This document shows positions 19,222-29,490 of a stretch of 64,000 nucleotides of DNA, piece after piece; within the stretch, counting starts at the first letter, position 1; each line of letters starts with the position of its first letter. Below the pieces are notes generated by a model, which was not told the origin of the DNA, searched no databases, and saw only the letters and a program-made list of their open reading frames with translations. This stretch comes from Sinisalibacter lacisalsi (GTDB taxonomy: Bacteria > Pseudomonadota > Alphaproteobacteria > Rhodobacterales > Rhodobacteraceae). The stretch is from NCBI RefSeq assembly GCF_014640115.1, contig NZ_BMGI01000001.1, positions 84,501 to 148,500 of the forward strand, read 5' to 3'. Position numbers and translations under genes: made by a program.

Positions 19222-20448
19222 TCAGATCTGCCGCCCCTGCAACAGCTTCGGCAGATCACCCGTCAGGCCCGCCGCCTCGCGGATGAAGCCCCGGCGCAGG
19301 CTTGGCATGGCGTTGACGGCGCCCAGCCCGATATCGCGCACGGTGCGAAGAATCGGGTTGTCATTCGAGAACAGCCGGTTCACCGTTTCGGTCGCGGTGA
19401 CCATGCTGGTCACATCGAAGCGGCGCCATTGCTGGTAGCGTTCGAGAACGTCGATCCGGCCGTAATCCTCGCCCCGCCGTTTCGCCAGGGTGAGCACCTC
19501 GGCGAGCGCGCCCACATCCTTCAGGCCCGCATTCAGCCCCTGCCCCGCGATCGGGTGCATCCCGTGCGCCGCGTCGCCCACCAGCGCCACGCGGTCGGCC
19601 ACGAAGGCATCGGCGACCGTGAGGTTGAGCGGATAGGTGAAGCGCCGTCCGGCAAGGCGGATCTCGCCGAGAAAGTCGCCGAAACGCGGGCGCAATTCTT
19701 CGAGATAGCCGGCGTCGTCGAGCGCATGGATGCGCGCTGCCTCGGCATGGCTTTCCGTCCAGACGATGGAGCATTGGTTGCCGGGCAGCGGCAGGATGGC
19801 GAGCGGCCCCGGCGGCATGAAGAACTGGTGCGCAACGCCGTGGTGCGGCTTTTCATGCTCGATGGCGCAAACCAGAGCGGTCTGGCCGTAATCGTGACCG
19901 TGCCGCCCGATCCCGGCGCGCTCCGCCACGCCCGACCGCCGCCCGTCGCAGCCCACCACCATGCGGCCGGCAAGCGTCTTGCCGCTGTCGAGCGTGAGGG
20001 TAACGCTGGCCGGGCCAACCTCCTGCGCCGTCACCAAAGCACCGTCGATCAGGGTGACCTTCGGGTGCGCGGTCATCGCTTCGAGGAGGGCGCGGGCGAG
20101 GAAGCGGTCTTCGACCATGTAGCCCATCGGGCCCTCGTCAAGCTCGCCGTTGTCGAACTCCAGAACGAAAGGCCCGGGGCCGGAGCCCGGCTTGCCGTCG
20201 GAAATGCGGATCTCGAGCAGCGGCGTGACGTTGTCGCCCACCCTGTCCCAGACGCCGATGGCCTTGAGCAGCCGCTGCGAGGCGAGCGCGAGGGCATAGC
20301 CGCGCCCGTCGAATTCGTCTTCGCCGCGCGTGCCGGCCTTCAACGCGTCGATCACCGTCACGTCGAAGCCCGCATCGCCCAGCGCCAAAGCGAGCGCCGG
20401 ACCATTGAGCCCGCCGCCTACGATCAGGATGTCACTGTCGAGTTTCAT
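19222..20448 (-). CDS. UbiH/UbiF-family FAD-dependent hydroxylase
   Basis: 408-residue flavin monooxygenase likely to hydroxylate the ubiquinone precursor ring. Seen: dinucleotide motif ILIVGGGLNGPALALAL at 7-23, the VVGCDGRRSGVAE motif (DG fingerprint) near 165, and VALVGDAAHGMHPIAGQGLNAGLKDVGAL near 290, the second FAD motif that is diagnostic for the UbiH/COQ6 group. Which ring position it modifies (UbiH, UbiF or a broad UbiL-like enzyme) cannot be set from sequence alone. Confidence 0.9.
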   Translation of the reverse strand: MKLDSDILIVGGGLNGPALALALGDAGFDVTVIDALKAGTRGEDEFDGRGYALALASQRLLKAIGVWDRVGDNVTPLLEIRISDGKPGSGPGPFVLEFDNGELDEGPMGYMVEDRFLARALLEAMTAHPKVTLIDGALVTAQEVGPASVTLTLDSGKTLAGRMVVGCDGRRSGVAERAGIGRHGHDYGQTALVCAIEHEKPHHGVAHQFFMPPGPLAILPLPGNQCSIVWTESHAEAARIHALDDAGYLEELRPRFGDFLGEIRLAGRRFTYPLNLTVADAFVADRVALVGDAAHGMHPIAGQGLNAGLKDVGALAEVLTLAKRRGEDYGRIDVLERYQQWRRFDVTSMVTATETVNRLFSNDNPILRTVRDIGLGAVNAMPSLRRGFIREAAGLTGDLPKLLQGRQI

Positions 20449-20529
20449 GGCCTCATCTTTGGCGCGGGAAATCGGGATTGTCCATGCGCCCGCGCGCCGC
20501 TACCGTCGCGTCAAATTGGAGGGATGCGG

Positions 20530-21861
20530 ATGGCGGATGACTGGCTTTTTATGAGCGCGGGCGATCTCGGGCGCGCGATCGGCGCGGGGCGGATCGACCC
20601 GGTGGATCTGGCCGGTGCCTTCTTCGATGCGATCAAGGCCCATCCGCTGCAAACCCGAATCTATGCCCGCCTCACCGAGGCGCGCGCCATGGCCGAGGCC
20701 GAGGCGGCGGCGATGCGCGCGAAGGCCGGAACCCGGCGCGGGCCGCTCGATGGCGTGCCGGTGAGCTGGAAAGATCTTTACGACACTGCCGGCGTGACCA
20801 CAGAAGCCGGGTCGGCGCTGCTGGCGGGACGGGTGCCCGAACAAGACGCTGAAGTGTTGCAGAATGCCACCGCCATGGGCCTCGTGGGCCTCGGCAAAAC
20901 CCATATGTCGGAACTGGCCTTCTCCGGTCTGGGGCTCAACCCGGTGACCGAAACGCCGCCTTGCGTGCACGACCCCGAGGCGGTGTCGGGCGGCTCGTCC
21001 TCCGGTGCGGCCACCTCCGTGGCTTTCGGCCTCGCACCCGGCGCAATCGGCTCGGACACGGGCGGCTCGGTGCGCATCCCGGCGGCGTGGAACGATCTGG
21101 TCGGGTTGAAGACCACCTCGGGGCGGCTTTCGCTCAAGGGCGTGGTGCCGCTGGCGGCGAGCTTCGACACGGTCGGCCCGCTCTGCCGCAACGTGGAGGA
21201 TTGCGCGCTGTTTCTCGCCGCGCTCGAAGGCCGGGCGCGCGCCGCCGACCTGGAGGGCATCACGCTGCGGGGCCGGCGCTTCCTGATCCTCGAAAACGGG
21301 TTGCGCGACGTGCGCGAAGGGCCGATGGCCGGGTTCGAACGCGCGGTGGCGCGGCTGACCGACGCGGGCGCCGAGATCGACCGCGCGCATCTCGAACAGG
21401 TGGACGAGGCGATGGCGATGTCGGCGATCCTCTACACCACCGAGGCCTATGCGACCTGGCGCGAGGAGATCGAGGCGCGGCCGCACCTGATGTTTGACCA
21501 GATCCTCGAACGCTTCCGCGCCGGCGGCACGTTCAGCGGTGCAGATTTCGTTGCCGCATGGCAGAAGCTGGAGCGGCTGCGCGGCGAATACCGCCGCCTC
21601 ACCGCCGGGTTCGACGCCGTGATCCTGCCGGCTGCCGCCAACCTGCCGCCAAAGGCCGACCGGCTGCTCTCCGATCACGATTACTACGTGACGGAGAACC
21701 TGCTGACGCTCAACAACACCCGCATCGGCAACCTCATGGGGGGCGCCGGGATCACCCTGCCAACGGGCGTGCCCTCCGCCGGGATCATGTTTCTCGGCAC
21801 GCCGATGGGCGAGGAGCGCCTGCTCCGAATCGCCGCGGCCGCCGAAGCGGCCTTGACCTAA
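20530..21861 (+). CDS. Amidase (amidase signature family)
   Basis: 443-residue hydrolase with the Ser-cisSer-Lys triad of the amidase signature family: Lys in GVPVSWKDLYDTAG, the cis-Ser in GGSSSGAATSVAFG, and the nucleophile in IGSDTGGSVRIPAAW. Members hydrolyse varied amides, and some act as GatA; no gatB or gatC is nearby, so a catabolic amidase is more likely. Two ATGs compete: 20524 lies directly against GGAGGG, so the ATG at 20530, six bases further, is the better start. Confidence 0.88.
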   Translation: MADDWLFMSAGDLGRAIGAGRIDPVDLAGAFFDAIKAHPLQTRIYARLTEARAMAEAEAAAMRAKAGTRRGPLDGVPVSWKDLYDTAGVTTEAGSALLAGRVPEQDAEVLQNATAMGLVGLGKTHMSELAFSGLGLNPVTETPPCVHDPEAVSGGSSSGAATSVAFGLAPGAIGSDTGGSVRIPAAWNDLVGLKTTSGRLSLKGVVPLAASFDTVGPLCRNVEDCALFLAALEGRARAADLEGITLRGRRFLILENGLRDVREGPMAGFERAVARLTDAGAEIDRAHLEQVDEAMAMSAILYTTEAYATWREEIEARPHLMFDQILERFRAGGTFSGADFVAAWQKLERLRGEYRRLTAGFDAVILPAAANLPPKADRLLSDHDYYVTENLLTLNNTRIGNLMGGAGITLPTGVPSAGIMFLGTPMGEERLLRIAAAAEAALT

Positions 21862-21986
21862 AAGCCACATATCTCCACCCCAAGCAGCGGGATTTTCAGC
21901 CTTTTTCTGGACCGCGCCACGCGGAACGGCTATTCTGGACCAAATCGGGGCGCGAATGACCCCGAAACCAGAGGCAGATACAGGCG

Positions 21987-23168
21987 ATGACGTTTCCCGA
22001 GCGGTTTTCCGGCTTGCCAGAATATGCGTTCCCGCGTTTGCGGAGACTGCTCGACGCCCATGCGCCGGGCGGCGACGTGGTGCATATGACCATCGGCGAG
22101 CCGCAACATGCGATGCCCGATTTCGTCGGCTCGGTGATCGCGGACAACCTCGCGGGCTTCGGAAAATACCCGCCCAACGAGGGCACGCCGGAACTGCGCG
22201 CCGCGATCTCGGCCTGGATCGAGCGGCGTTATCGCGTGGCGGTTGATGCCGAGACCCAGGTTATGGCGCTCAACGGCACCCGCGAGGGGCTTTTCAACGC
22301 CGCCGTGGCGCTCTGCCCCGAAGAGGTGCGCGGGCAACGGCCGGTGGTGCTCATCCCCAACCCGTTCTACCAGGTGTATGCCGTTGCCGCGCAGGCGGTG
22401 GGAGCCGAACCCGTGTTCGTGCCCGCCACGGAAGAGACCGGCTTCCTGCCCGATTACACCGCCTTGCCCAAGGAGATCCTGAACCGCACCGCGATCGCCT
22501 TTCTCTGCTCGCCCTCCAACCCGCAGGGTGCGGTGGCCAGCCGCGAAGACTGGGCGTCGCTGATCGCGCTGGCGGAAAAGCACGATTTCCAGATCTTCGC
22601 CGACGAGTGCTATTCGGAGGTCTACCGCGACACGCCGCCGCCGGGCGCGCTGGAAGTGGCCACCGAGGGCGGGGCCGACCCCGAGCGCGTGGTGATCTTC
22701 CATTCGCTCTCGAAACGGTCGAACCTGCCGGGCCTGCGCGCGGGCTTCGCCGCGGGCGGCCCCGAGAGCATCGCGCGGATGAAACAGCTTCGCGCCTATG
22801 CCGGCGCGCCATTGCCGCTGCCGCTGCAGCGCGTGGCCGAGCGCGCCTGGGCCGACGAGGCGCATGTGACCGCCTCGCGCGCGCTCTACCGGAAAAAATA
22901 CGCGGTGGCCGACGCGGTGCTTGGCGACGTGCCCGGCTATCATCCGCCGCAAGCGGGCTTTTTCCTGTGGCTACCGGTCGACGATGGCGAGGCGGCGGCG
23001 CTGAAGCTCTGGACCGAAACGGGCGTTCGGGTGCTGCCCGGCGCCTACCTCGCCCGCGAGGTGAACGGAACGAACCCCGGACGGGGCTATATCCGGGTTG
23101 CCCTAGTGGCCCCGAAAGACGAGACGCAGCAGGCCCTCGAACGGGTCAAACGCTGCCTCTACGCATAA
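21987..23168 (+). CDS. PLP-dependent aminotransferase, class I/II (DapC-like)
   Basis: 393 residues with fold type I features: GEPQHAMPDF near residue 37, KYPPNEGTPELRAAI, NGTREGLFNAA, the PLP-phenol region CSPSNPQGAV, ADECYSEVY, and the Schiff-base lysine in SLSKRSNLPGLRAGF. This set resembles N-succinyldiaminopimelate aminotransferase (DapC) of proteobacteria, so a role in lysine/peptidoglycan precursor synthesis is plausible but not certain. It lies 14 bases upstream of ftsK and may be co-transcribed with it. Confidence 0.83.
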   Translation: MTFPERFSGLPEYAFPRLRRLLDAHAPGGDVVHMTIGEPQHAMPDFVGSVIADNLAGFGKYPPNEGTPELRAAISAWIERRYRVAVDAETQVMALNGTREGLFNAAVALCPEEVRGQRPVVLIPNPFYQVYAVAAQAVGAEPVFVPATEETGFLPDYTALPKEILNRTAIAFLCSPSNPQGAVASREDWASLIALAEKHDFQIFADECYSEVYRDTPPPGALEVATEGGADPERVVIFHSLSKRSNLPGLRAGFAAGGPESIARMKQLRAYAGAPLPLPLQRVAERAWADEAHVTASRALYRKKYAVADAVLGDVPGYHPPQAGFFLWLPVDDGEAAALKLWTETGVRVLPGAYLAREVNGTNPGRGYIRVALVAPKDETQQALERVKRCLYA

Positions 23169-23182
23169 GAACGAGGTGAGGA

Positions 23183-26100
23183 ATGGCATATCAGGCGAAA
23201 GGGCGTGACCCGATCTTCGACAGCACCACACAGGCGCTGATCGAGCAAAGGGGCAAGGAACTTCTCGGCCTTGGGTTGCTCGCGCTGGCCCTGACGCTCG
23301 GCCTCATCCTCGGTTCCTACTCGCCCGACGATCCGGGCTGGCTCGCCGCCACCGACGGCCCGGCGCAGAACATGCTCGGCCTTGTCGGCGCAAGGATCGC
23401 ATCGCCGCTGGCCGTGATCATCGGCATGGGCGCCTGGGGCATCGTCGCCGCGCTCGCGGCCTGGGGTGTGCGCTTCGTGCTACACCAGGGCGAGGAGCGC
23501 GCGCTCGGGCGGGCGATCTTCGTGCCGATCGCCGTGGCGCTGGCCTCGATCTACGCCTCGACCCTCGTGCCCGGCCCTGGCTGGAGCCACACTTTCGGCC
23601 TCGGCGGGCTATTCGGCGACACGATGCTGGGCGCCGTGCTTGGCGTCCTGCCCGTCGATCCTGCCGTCGGGCTCAAGACGCTTTCGCTCGTTGCCGGGCT
23701 CGCGATGCTGTCGATCGGCGCCTTTGCGCTGGGCTTCAACCACGGCGAGCTGCGGCGCTTCGGGGTGTTCCTCGTTGCCGGCGTGGTGATGACCTACGCG
23801 GGCCTGCTCAAGCTGACCCAATTCGGCCTGCGCGGCGCGGTTTTCGGGGCTTCCGGCGCGGTCCGCGGCGCGGCGGCCTTGAGGGAGCGCCGGGCCACGC
23901 GCCGGGCCGAACAGCCTGCCTGGGAAGACGCCCACGGCTACGAAGACCATGACGCCGACTTCTCGGCCCCGCCACCGCTGCACGCCAACCGCGTGGCGCG
24001 TGCCGAACCGCCCGTGGCGCGTGGCCGTGCCATGTTTCGGCCCCCGACCCACGAAGAGGCCCCGCGCGCCGCCGTCGCCCCCGAGACGCAGCCTGCCCAA
24101 CCGCAGCGGCAAGGGCTTCTGGCGCGCGTGCAAGGGCTGGCAAAGCGCACGCCCGAGCCACAGATCGAACCCGAACTCGTGGAGCAGCCGCCCTATCTCG
24201 GCGCGCTTCCCGAAGGCATGGGATCGTCCGACCGGATCAGCGCCAAGATCGCAAACGCGCTGAAGGCGCGTCGCTCCGAGGGCCCGATCGCCCCGGAAGC
24301 CGTGACGCCGGAGGGCGAAGCGATGTCGCCTATGTCTGCCGCGATCGCCTCGGCGGCGGCCCGGGCCCGGGCCCGCAAGGAGGCCATGGCGGCCAACCTG
24401 CGCGCTGAGCCCCCGGTGAAGCGCAGCAACGCCTCCGAGCCGGAATTGCCGCGCGAACCCGCCCTTGAACAGGCCAATATCTTTGCCGGCGCAACCCTCG
24501 CACCGGACCCGGCGTATGCCGACATCGACGTGGAAGACGACAGCTTGTGGGACGACGATTTCGACGCCGACCCGGTGCCGGACGACGAAGCGCGCTGGGC
24601 GGCCGCCGCCTCGGCGCCGCAAGTCACTCCGCAGCCCATGGCCCGCAAGGTGGTTCAGCACAGCAGCCACAAGACGGCCCCCTCCAGCCGCGCCCGCGCC
24701 GAGGCGCAACCTTCGCTGAACTTCGGCGGCGCCGAGGCGGCCTATGAACTTCCTCCGCTGGGCCTGCTCACCGACCCGGCCTCGATCGAGCGCCATCATC
24801 TCTCCGACGAGGCGCTGGAAGAGAACGCGCGGATGCTCGAAACCGTGCTCGACGATTACGGCGTGAAGGGCGAGATCGTGAGCGTGCGCCCCGGCCCGGT
24901 TGTCACCATGTACGAGCTGGAACCCGCGCCGGGCCTCAAGGCTTCCCGCGTGATCGGGCTGGCCGATGATATCGCGCGATCGATGTCGGCGCTGTCGGCG
25001 CGCGTGTCGACCGTGCCCGGCCGCTCGGTGATCGGGATCGAACTGCCCAACGAATACCGCGAAAAGGTCGTGCTGCGCGAAATCCTGTCATCCAAGGATT
25101 TCGGCGACACCAACATGCGCCTGCCCCTGGCGCTGGGCAAGGATATCGGGGGCCGCGCGATCGTGGCCAACCTCGCCAAGATGCCGCACCTCCTGATCGC
25201 CGGCACCACCGGTTCGGGCAAGTCGGTGGCGATCAACACGATGATCCTGAGCCTGCTCTACCGGCTCCCGCCCGAAGACTGCCGCCTGATCATGATCGAC
25301 CCCAAGATGCTGGAACTCTCGGTCTACGACGGCATTCCGCACCTGCTGAGCCCGGTGGTGACCGACCCGAAGAAGGCCGTCGTGGCGCTCAAGTGGGTCG
25401 TGGGCGAGATGGAAGAACGTTATCGCAAGATGTCGAAAATGGGCGTGCGCAACATCGAGGGCTTCAACGGCCGGGTGAAGGATGCGCTCGACAAGGGTGA
25501 GATGTTCTCGCGCACCGTTCAGACCGGGTTCGACGAGGATACCGGCGAGCCGATCTTCGAATCGGAGGAATTCGCTCCCGAAAAGCTGCCCTATATCGTC
25601 GTCGTGGTCGACGAGATGGCCGACCTGATGATGGTGGCCGGCAAGGAGATCGAAGCGGCGATCCAGCGGCTTGCACAGATGGCGCGGGCAAGCGGCATTC
25701 ACCTCATCATGGCCACGCAGCGCCCTTCGGTCGACGTGATCACCGGCACGATCAAGGCCAACTTCCCCACCCGGATCAGCTTCCAGGTGACCTCGAAGAT
25801 CGACAGCCGCACGATCCTCGGCGAACAGGGCGCCGAGCAGCTTCTGGGCATGGGCGACATGCTCTACATGGCCGGCGGCGCGCGGATCACCCGGGTGCAC
25901 GGCCCCTTCGTCAGCGACGAAGAGGTGGAGGAGATCGTGAACCATCTCAAGAGCTTCGGCTCCCCCGATTACGTCTCGGGCGTGGTGGAAGGGCCGGACG
26001 AGGACAAGGCCGCCGATATTGACGCGGTGCTCGGCCTCAACACCGGCGGCAACACCAACGGCGACGATGCGCTCTACGACCAGGCCGTGGCGATCGTGAT

Positions 26101-26257
26101 CAAGGACCGCAAGTGCTCGACCTCCTACATCCAGCGCAAGCTCGGCATCGGCTACAACAAGGCCGCGCGGCTCGTGGAGCAGATGGAGGACGAGGGGCTG
26201 GTGAGCGCCTCGAACCACGTCGGCAAGCGCGAGATCCTCGTTCCGGAACAGCATTAG
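23183..26257 (+). CDS. ftsK: DNA translocase FtsK
   Basis: Hexameric DNA pump that coordinates chromosome segregation with division. 1024 residues: four to five membrane helices in the first 215, a Pro/Ala/Arg-rich acidic linker to about 520, then the motor. Walker A GTTGSGKS is at 674-681, Walker [11 protein letters not shown] near 805-815, and [11 protein letters not shown] is the conserved motor block. The C-terminal gamma winged-helix (about 960-1020; [22 protein letters not shown]) reads KOPS-type polarity sites. The start follows GAGGTGAGGA. Confidence 0.96.
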   Translation: MAYQAKGRDPIFDSTTQALIEQRGKELLGLGLLALALTLGLILGSYSPDDPGWLAATDGPAQNMLGLVGARIASPLAVIIGMGAWGIVAALAAWGVRFVLHQGEERALGRAIFVPIAVALASIYASTLVPGPGWSHTFGLGGLFGDTMLGAVLGVLPVDPAVGLKTLSLVAGLAMLSIGAFALGFNHGELRRFGVFLVAGVVMTYAGLLKLTQFGLRGAVFGASGAVRGAAALRERRATRRAEQPAWEDAHGYEDHDADFSAPPPLHANRVARAEPPVARGRAMFRPPTHEEAPRAAVAPETQPAQPQRQGLLARVQGLAKRTPEPQIEPELVEQPPYLGALPEGMGSSDRISAKIANALKARRSEGPIAPEAVTPEGEAMSPMSAAIASAAARARARKEAMAANLRAEPPVKRSNASEPELPREPALEQANIFAGATLAPDPAYADIDVEDDSLWDDDFDADPVPDDEARWAAAASAPQVTPQPMARKVVQHSSHKTAPSSRARAEAQPSLNFGGAEAAYELPPLGLLTDPASIERHHLSDEALEENARMLETVLDDYGVKGEIVSVRPGPVVTMYELEPAPGLKASRVIGLADDIARSMSALSARVSTVPGRSVIGIELPNEYREKVVLREILSSKDFGDTNMRLPLALGKDIGGRAIVANLAKMPHLLIAGTTGSGKSVAINTMILSLLYRLPPEDCRLIMIDPKMLELSVYDGIPHLLSPVVTDPKKAVVALKWVVGEMEERYRKMSKMGVRNIEGFNGRVKDALDKGEMFSRTVQTGFDEDTGEPIFESEEFAPEKLPYIVVVVDEMADLMMVAGKEIEAAIQRLAQMARASGIHLIMATQRPSVDVITGTIKANFPTRISFQVTSKIDSRTILGEQGAEQLLGMGDMLYMAGGARITRVHGPFVSDEEVEEIVNHLKSFGSPDYVSGVVEGPDEDKAADIDAVLGLNTGGNTNGDDALYDQAVAIVIKDRKCSTSYIQRKLGIGYNKAARLVEQMEDEGLVSASNHVGKREILVPEQH

Positions 26258-26345
26258 CGGCGTGATATCGCCTATCAATCCGTTTTGCGGCAGCTTCAGG
26301 TGCGGGCGTTCTGGAATCGCCCGCGCTTATGACTAGGTAGGTGAT

Positions 26346-26948
26346 ATGAAATTTTCTCGCTTCCTCCTCGCGCCCATGCTCGTGGCGCTGACCGCCCTGC
26401 CGGCGATGGCCGAAAAGCTCTCGCTCACCGAGCTTTCGGGCTACATCAACGGGCTGACCACGCTCGAGGCGCAGTTCACCCAGATCAATGACGACGAGAC
26501 GATCTCGACCGGCAAGATCCTGATCAGCCGGCCGGGCCGTGCGCGCTTCGAATACGATCCGCCGGAGCAGACGCTGGTGATCGCGGGCGGCCAGCAGCTT
26601 GCGGTGTTCGACGGCAAATCCAACACCGGCCCGGAGCAATACCCGCTCAAGGAAACGCCGCTGAACCTGATCCTCGCGCGCGATGTCGATCTTGCCCGCT
26701 CCGGCATGGTCGTGGCGCATGATTACGACGGCACCGCCACGGTGGTGACGGCGCAGGATCCGGAAAACCCGCAATACGGCAATATCCAGCTGATGTTCAC
26801 CGCCGACCCGGTGGAGTTGCGCCAATGGGTGATCACCGATGGCTCGGGGGCCCAGACCACGGTGATCCTCGGCGCGCTGAAAACGGGCATGCAGTTCAAT
26901 ACCGCGACGTTTTCGATCACCGCCGAGATCGACAAGCGCAACCGCTGA
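26346..26948 (+). CDS. lolA: Outer-membrane lipoprotein carrier protein LolA
   Basis: Periplasmic chaperone that carries lipoproteins from LolCDE to the outer membrane. The 200-residue product starts with a cleavable signal peptide ending at PAMAEK (about residue 23) and shows the family blocks LTTLEAQFTQIN, GKILISRPGRARFEYDPPEQTLVI and LNLILARDVDL. It follows ftsK by 88 bases on the same strand, a common gene order in this order of bacteria. A perfect hairpin with a GCGA tetraloop lies after it. Confidence 0.92.
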   Translation: MKFSRFLLAPMLVALTALPAMAEKLSLTELSGYINGLTTLEAQFTQINDDETISTGKILISRPGRARFEYDPPEQTLVIAGGQQLAVFDGKSNTGPEQYPLKETPLNLILARDVDLARSGMVVAHDYDGTATVVTAQDPENPQYGNIQLMFTADPVELRQWVITDGSGAQTTVILGALKTGMQFNTATFSITAEIDKRNR

Positions 26949-26955
26949 TCGGGCC

Positions 26956-26979
26956 GCACGCGATTGCGAAATCGCGTGC
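26956..26979. terminator. Bidirectional hairpin between lolA and trm112-like gene
   Basis: GCACGCGATT (26956-26965) and AATCGCGTGC (26970-26979) form a perfect 10-bp stem closed by a GCGA (GNRA) tetraloop. It sits in the convergent gap 8 bases after the lolA stop and 6 bases before the end of the opposite gene. No T tract on either side. Confidence 0.55.
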
Positions 26980-26984
26980 CCGCC

Positions 26985-27170
26985 TCACTTCTCCAGCTTG
27001 CGCGCCTCGTCCACCAGCATGATCGGGATTCCGTCACGCACCGGAAAAGCCAGCCCGGCGGCTTCGGAAATCAGTTCCTGCCGTTCGGCATCGTAGCGCA
27101 GGCGGGTCTGGGTCAGCGGGCAGACCAGCGCCTCGAGCATGCGGCGATCCTGCGCGGGTTGATCGGTCAT
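26985..27170 (-). CDS. Trm112-like / UPF0434 small protein
   Basis: 61 residues with the Trm112-like fold: [17 protein letters not shown] and [20 protein letters not shown]. Bacterial relatives keep one or more Cys; this copy has a single Cys. Function in bacteria is uncertain; a link to methyltransferases is known only for archaeal and eukaryotic Trm112. Its ATG overlaps the TGA of the LON-domain gene (ATGA), making it the third cistron of a cnoX / LON-N / trm112-like operon. Confidence 0.83.
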   Translation of the reverse strand: MTDQPAQDRRMLEALVCPLTQTRLRYDAERQELISEAAGLAFPVRDGIPIMLVDEARKLEK

Positions 27171-27799
27171 TGCAGGTTGTCCTCGGTGCCGCCCGCAAGG
27201 GCGTATTCCATAAGCGCTGCGAGGGTCTCGCGCCGGGTGCTGAGCGAGGGCGCTTCGAGCAGCGCCTGCTTGTCTTCGGTAGCGAACGGCAGGAGGATCG
27301 CGAGCGAATTGATCATCAGTTCGTCGTCGGCCTCTTCGAGGCTCTCCCAATCGGTACGAAGGTCCGACACGTCGAAATACCGCGCCAACAGGTCGAGGAA
27401 AGGCACACGGTCGAAGCCCGGGTCTTTCTCGGCCGCGCCGAGATCGCGTTCGAACCCCTCCCAGCTTACCTTGGCGGTCAGGTAGGGGCGAAACCCGTCC
27501 TCGACCTTGCCAAGCCGGAACCGGCTCACGCCCGAGAGCGTGATCATGTAACGGTGGTCGTCGGTCTCGTTGAATTGGGTCACCCGCCCGGCGCAGCCGA
27601 TCGTGTGCAGCCGCTCGCCCGCGTCGTCGGCAGGCTGGATCATCCCGATCAGCCGCTCGGGCGTTTTCAGCACGTCTTCGAGCATGGCGAGGTAGCGGGG
27701 CTCGAAGATGTGCAGAGGCAGCCGGGCGCGCGGCAAGAGCAGCGCCCCCGGCAGGGGAAAGAGCGGGATGCTCTCTGGCAAGTCGGCGCGCGAGAACAT
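27167..27799 (-). CDS. LON peptidase substrate-binding domain protein
   Basis: 210 residues made of the N-terminal LON (PUA-like) domain only: [26 protein letters not shown], then GMIQPA and [27 protein letters not shown]. It lacks the AAA+ and protease domains. Such stand-alone proteins are common but of uncertain function, perhaps substrate or cofactor binding. The gene begins one base after the stop of the thioredoxin-like gene and overlaps the next by 4 bases. Confidence 0.88.
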   Translation of the reverse strand: MFSRADLPESIPLFPLPGALLLPRARLPLHIFEPRYLAMLEDVLKTPERLIGMIQPADDAGERLHTIGCAGRVTQFNETDDHRYMITLSGVSRFRLGKVEDGFRPYLTAKVSWEGFERDLGAAEKDPGFDRVPFLDLLARYFDVSDLRTDWESLEEADDELMINSLAILLPFATEDKQALLEAPSLSTRRETLAALMEYALAGGTEDNLQ

Positions 27800-27800
27800 G

Positions 27801-28712
27801 TCAGGCGAACATGATCGACGAAAGCTTGCGCCGACCCGCCAGAGACACGGGATCGTTCGCCGGAAGCGCCTCGAAAATGGTAAAGAGCTGGGCCTTCGCC
27901 GCGCCGTCGTTCCACTCCCTGTCGCGCCGGAAGATCTCGAGAAGCTCGTCGACCGCACCCTGAACATCGCCGCTGGCGTGCAGCGCCTTGGCGAGGTCGA
28001 ACCGCGCCTGATGATCGGCGGGATCGGCTGCCACCTTGGCGCGCAGGTCGTCCACCGGCCCGGCCTCGGCGGCCTGGCGGGCAAGCGCGATCTTGGCATG
28101 GGCGCCGTCGATCTCCGGCGAATGGCTGATCTCGGCGGGTGCACCGTTGAGAACCGCCTCGGCGTCTTCCAGATTTCCTTCGGCGATCTTCACGCGCGCA
28201 AGCCCGGCATAGGCCGCCGCCGCGTTCGGGTCTTCCTCGATGATCGCGGCGAAGGTTTGCGCAGCGTCGTCCAGCGCCCCTGCTTCGAGCATTTCCTCGG
28301 CGCTGGCGATCGCCGCGGCAAGCGGCCCCTCGGTGGCGAGCGCCGCCATCTTCTCGACGAACTGGTTCACCTGGCTTTGCGGCAGCGCGCCCTGAAACCC
28401 GTCGACCGGCTGGCCATCGTGAAAGGCATAGACCGTCGGGATCGACTGGACCCGCAACTGGCCCGCGACCTGCTGGTTTTCGTCGACGTTGATCTTGACC
28501 ATCTTGACCTTGCCGCCAGCGGCGTTCACCGCCGCCTCCAGCGCCGGGCCGAGGGTGCGGCAGGGCCCGCACCACGGCGCCCAGAAATCGACGATCACGG
28601 GCACCTCTTTCGACGCCTCGATCACATCCTCCATGAAGGTCGCTTCGCTGATTTCCTTCACCAGCGCGCCGTCATTCGCGGGCGCGGCGCCAGTTTGTCC
28701 CATCTCAAGCAT
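27801..28712 (-). CDS. Thioredoxin-TPR co-chaperone (CnoX/YbbN type)
   Basis: 303 residues: a thioredoxin domain (about 18-125) with the active site WAPWCGPC (Cys48 and Cys51), followed by TPR-like helices rich in Ala, Glu and Asp (130-300). This architecture is that of CnoX (YbbN), which protects proteins from oxidative over-modification and hands them to DnaK and GroEL. It keeps both active cysteines, whereas Escherichia coli CnoX has lost the redox motif, so this one may be redox-active. AAGGAG precedes the start. Confidence 0.9.
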   Translation of the reverse strand: MLEMGQTGAAPANDGALVKEISEATFMEDVIEASKEVPVIVDFWAPWCGPCRTLGPALEAAVNAAGGKVKMVKINVDENQQVAGQLRVQSIPTVYAFHDGQPVDGFQGALPQSQVNQFVEKMAALATEGPLAAAIASAEEMLEAGALDDAAQTFAAIIEEDPNAAAAYAGLARVKIAEGNLEDAEAVLNGAPAEISHSPEIDGAHAKIALARQAAEAGPVDDLRAKVAADPADHQARFDLAKALHASGDVQGAVDELLEIFRRDREWNDGAAKAQLFTIFEALPANDPVSLAGRRKLSSIMFA

Positions 28713-28851
28713 CTCGTGCTCCTTAAGTCATGTGTTGGCCCCAATATGGGACCGGGCGGCGCTCACTCCAACCCTCTTGGCTGGCGGAGTCGCTTTACCT
28801 TGGCTGGTTTGCTCACTAGCATCCCCTCAAACCTGAAAGATAGATCCACCG

Positions 28852-29490
28852 ATGCGGAAATCCCTCCTCGTTTTTGGCGATTCGAACAGCCACGGCACGC
28901 CGCCCATCGTCACCCCCGGTGAATACCGACGCTATGAATCCGAGGCGCGTTGGCCTTCGGTCGCGGCTCAAAGGCTTGGCGCCGCGTGGGAGGTGAGTGT
29001 GCAGGCCCTGCCGGGACGGACCACCGGGATCGAAGACCCCGTGATGGGCGCGCACATGAACGGGCAGATCGGCCTGCGGATCGCGCTTGGAAGCCATGGG
29101 CCGATCGACCTGCTCGCAATCATGCTCGGCACCAACGACATGAAGGCGCGGTTTGCTCCGACGCCGGAAAAGATCGCCGCAGGGATCGCCGGGCTGGTCG
29201 ATCTCGCGCTTTCGGCGGAATACCAAACCCGCCACGGCGGCTTCGAGGTTCTGGTGATCTGCCCACCAAGGGTGCTCGAACAAGGCCCCATTGCCGGAGA
29301 ATTCATCGGCGCGACAGCGGTGAGCGAGGCTCTGCCGCATGTTCTCAAGGCCCATTGCGCGGCACGCGGGGTGCACTTCTTCGACGCGGGCAAGGTGATA
29401 TCGCCCAGCGAACAGGACGGCGTTCATTTCGATCCCGACACCCACCGCGCCCTCGGCGAAAACATCGCCGAGTTCATCGCCGCGCTATAG
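28852..29490 (+). CDS. SGNH/GDSL-family hydrolase (arylesterase type)
   Basis: 212 residues. SGNH blocks are clear: nucleophile Ser in FGDSNSHGTPP, Gly/oxyanion region, LGTNDMKARF (Asn block) and the Asp-His pair in DGVHFDPDTH. It resembles the cytosolic arylesterase/acyltransferase subgroup; no signal peptide is present. Its stop codon TAG and that of the convergent xth gene share the palindrome CTATAG, so the genes overlap by 6 bases. Substrate unknown. Confidence 0.87.
   Translation: MRKSLLVFGDSNSHGTPPIVTPGEYRRYESEARWPSVAAQRLGAAWEVSVQALPGRTTGIEDPVMGAHMNGQIGLRIALGSHGPIDLLAIMLGTNDMKARFAPTPEKIAAGIAGLVDLALSAEYQTRHGGFEVLVICPPRVLEQGPIAGEFIGATAVSEALPHVLKAHCAARGVHFFDAGKVISPSEQDGVHFDPDTHRALGENIAEFIAAL

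Noticed and set aside
20530-21861. Glutamyl-tRNA amidotransferase subunit A (GatA)
   Set aside because: The amidase signature fits, but gatB and gatC are not nearby and the length (443) is shorter than GatA usually is. Left as a general amidase.
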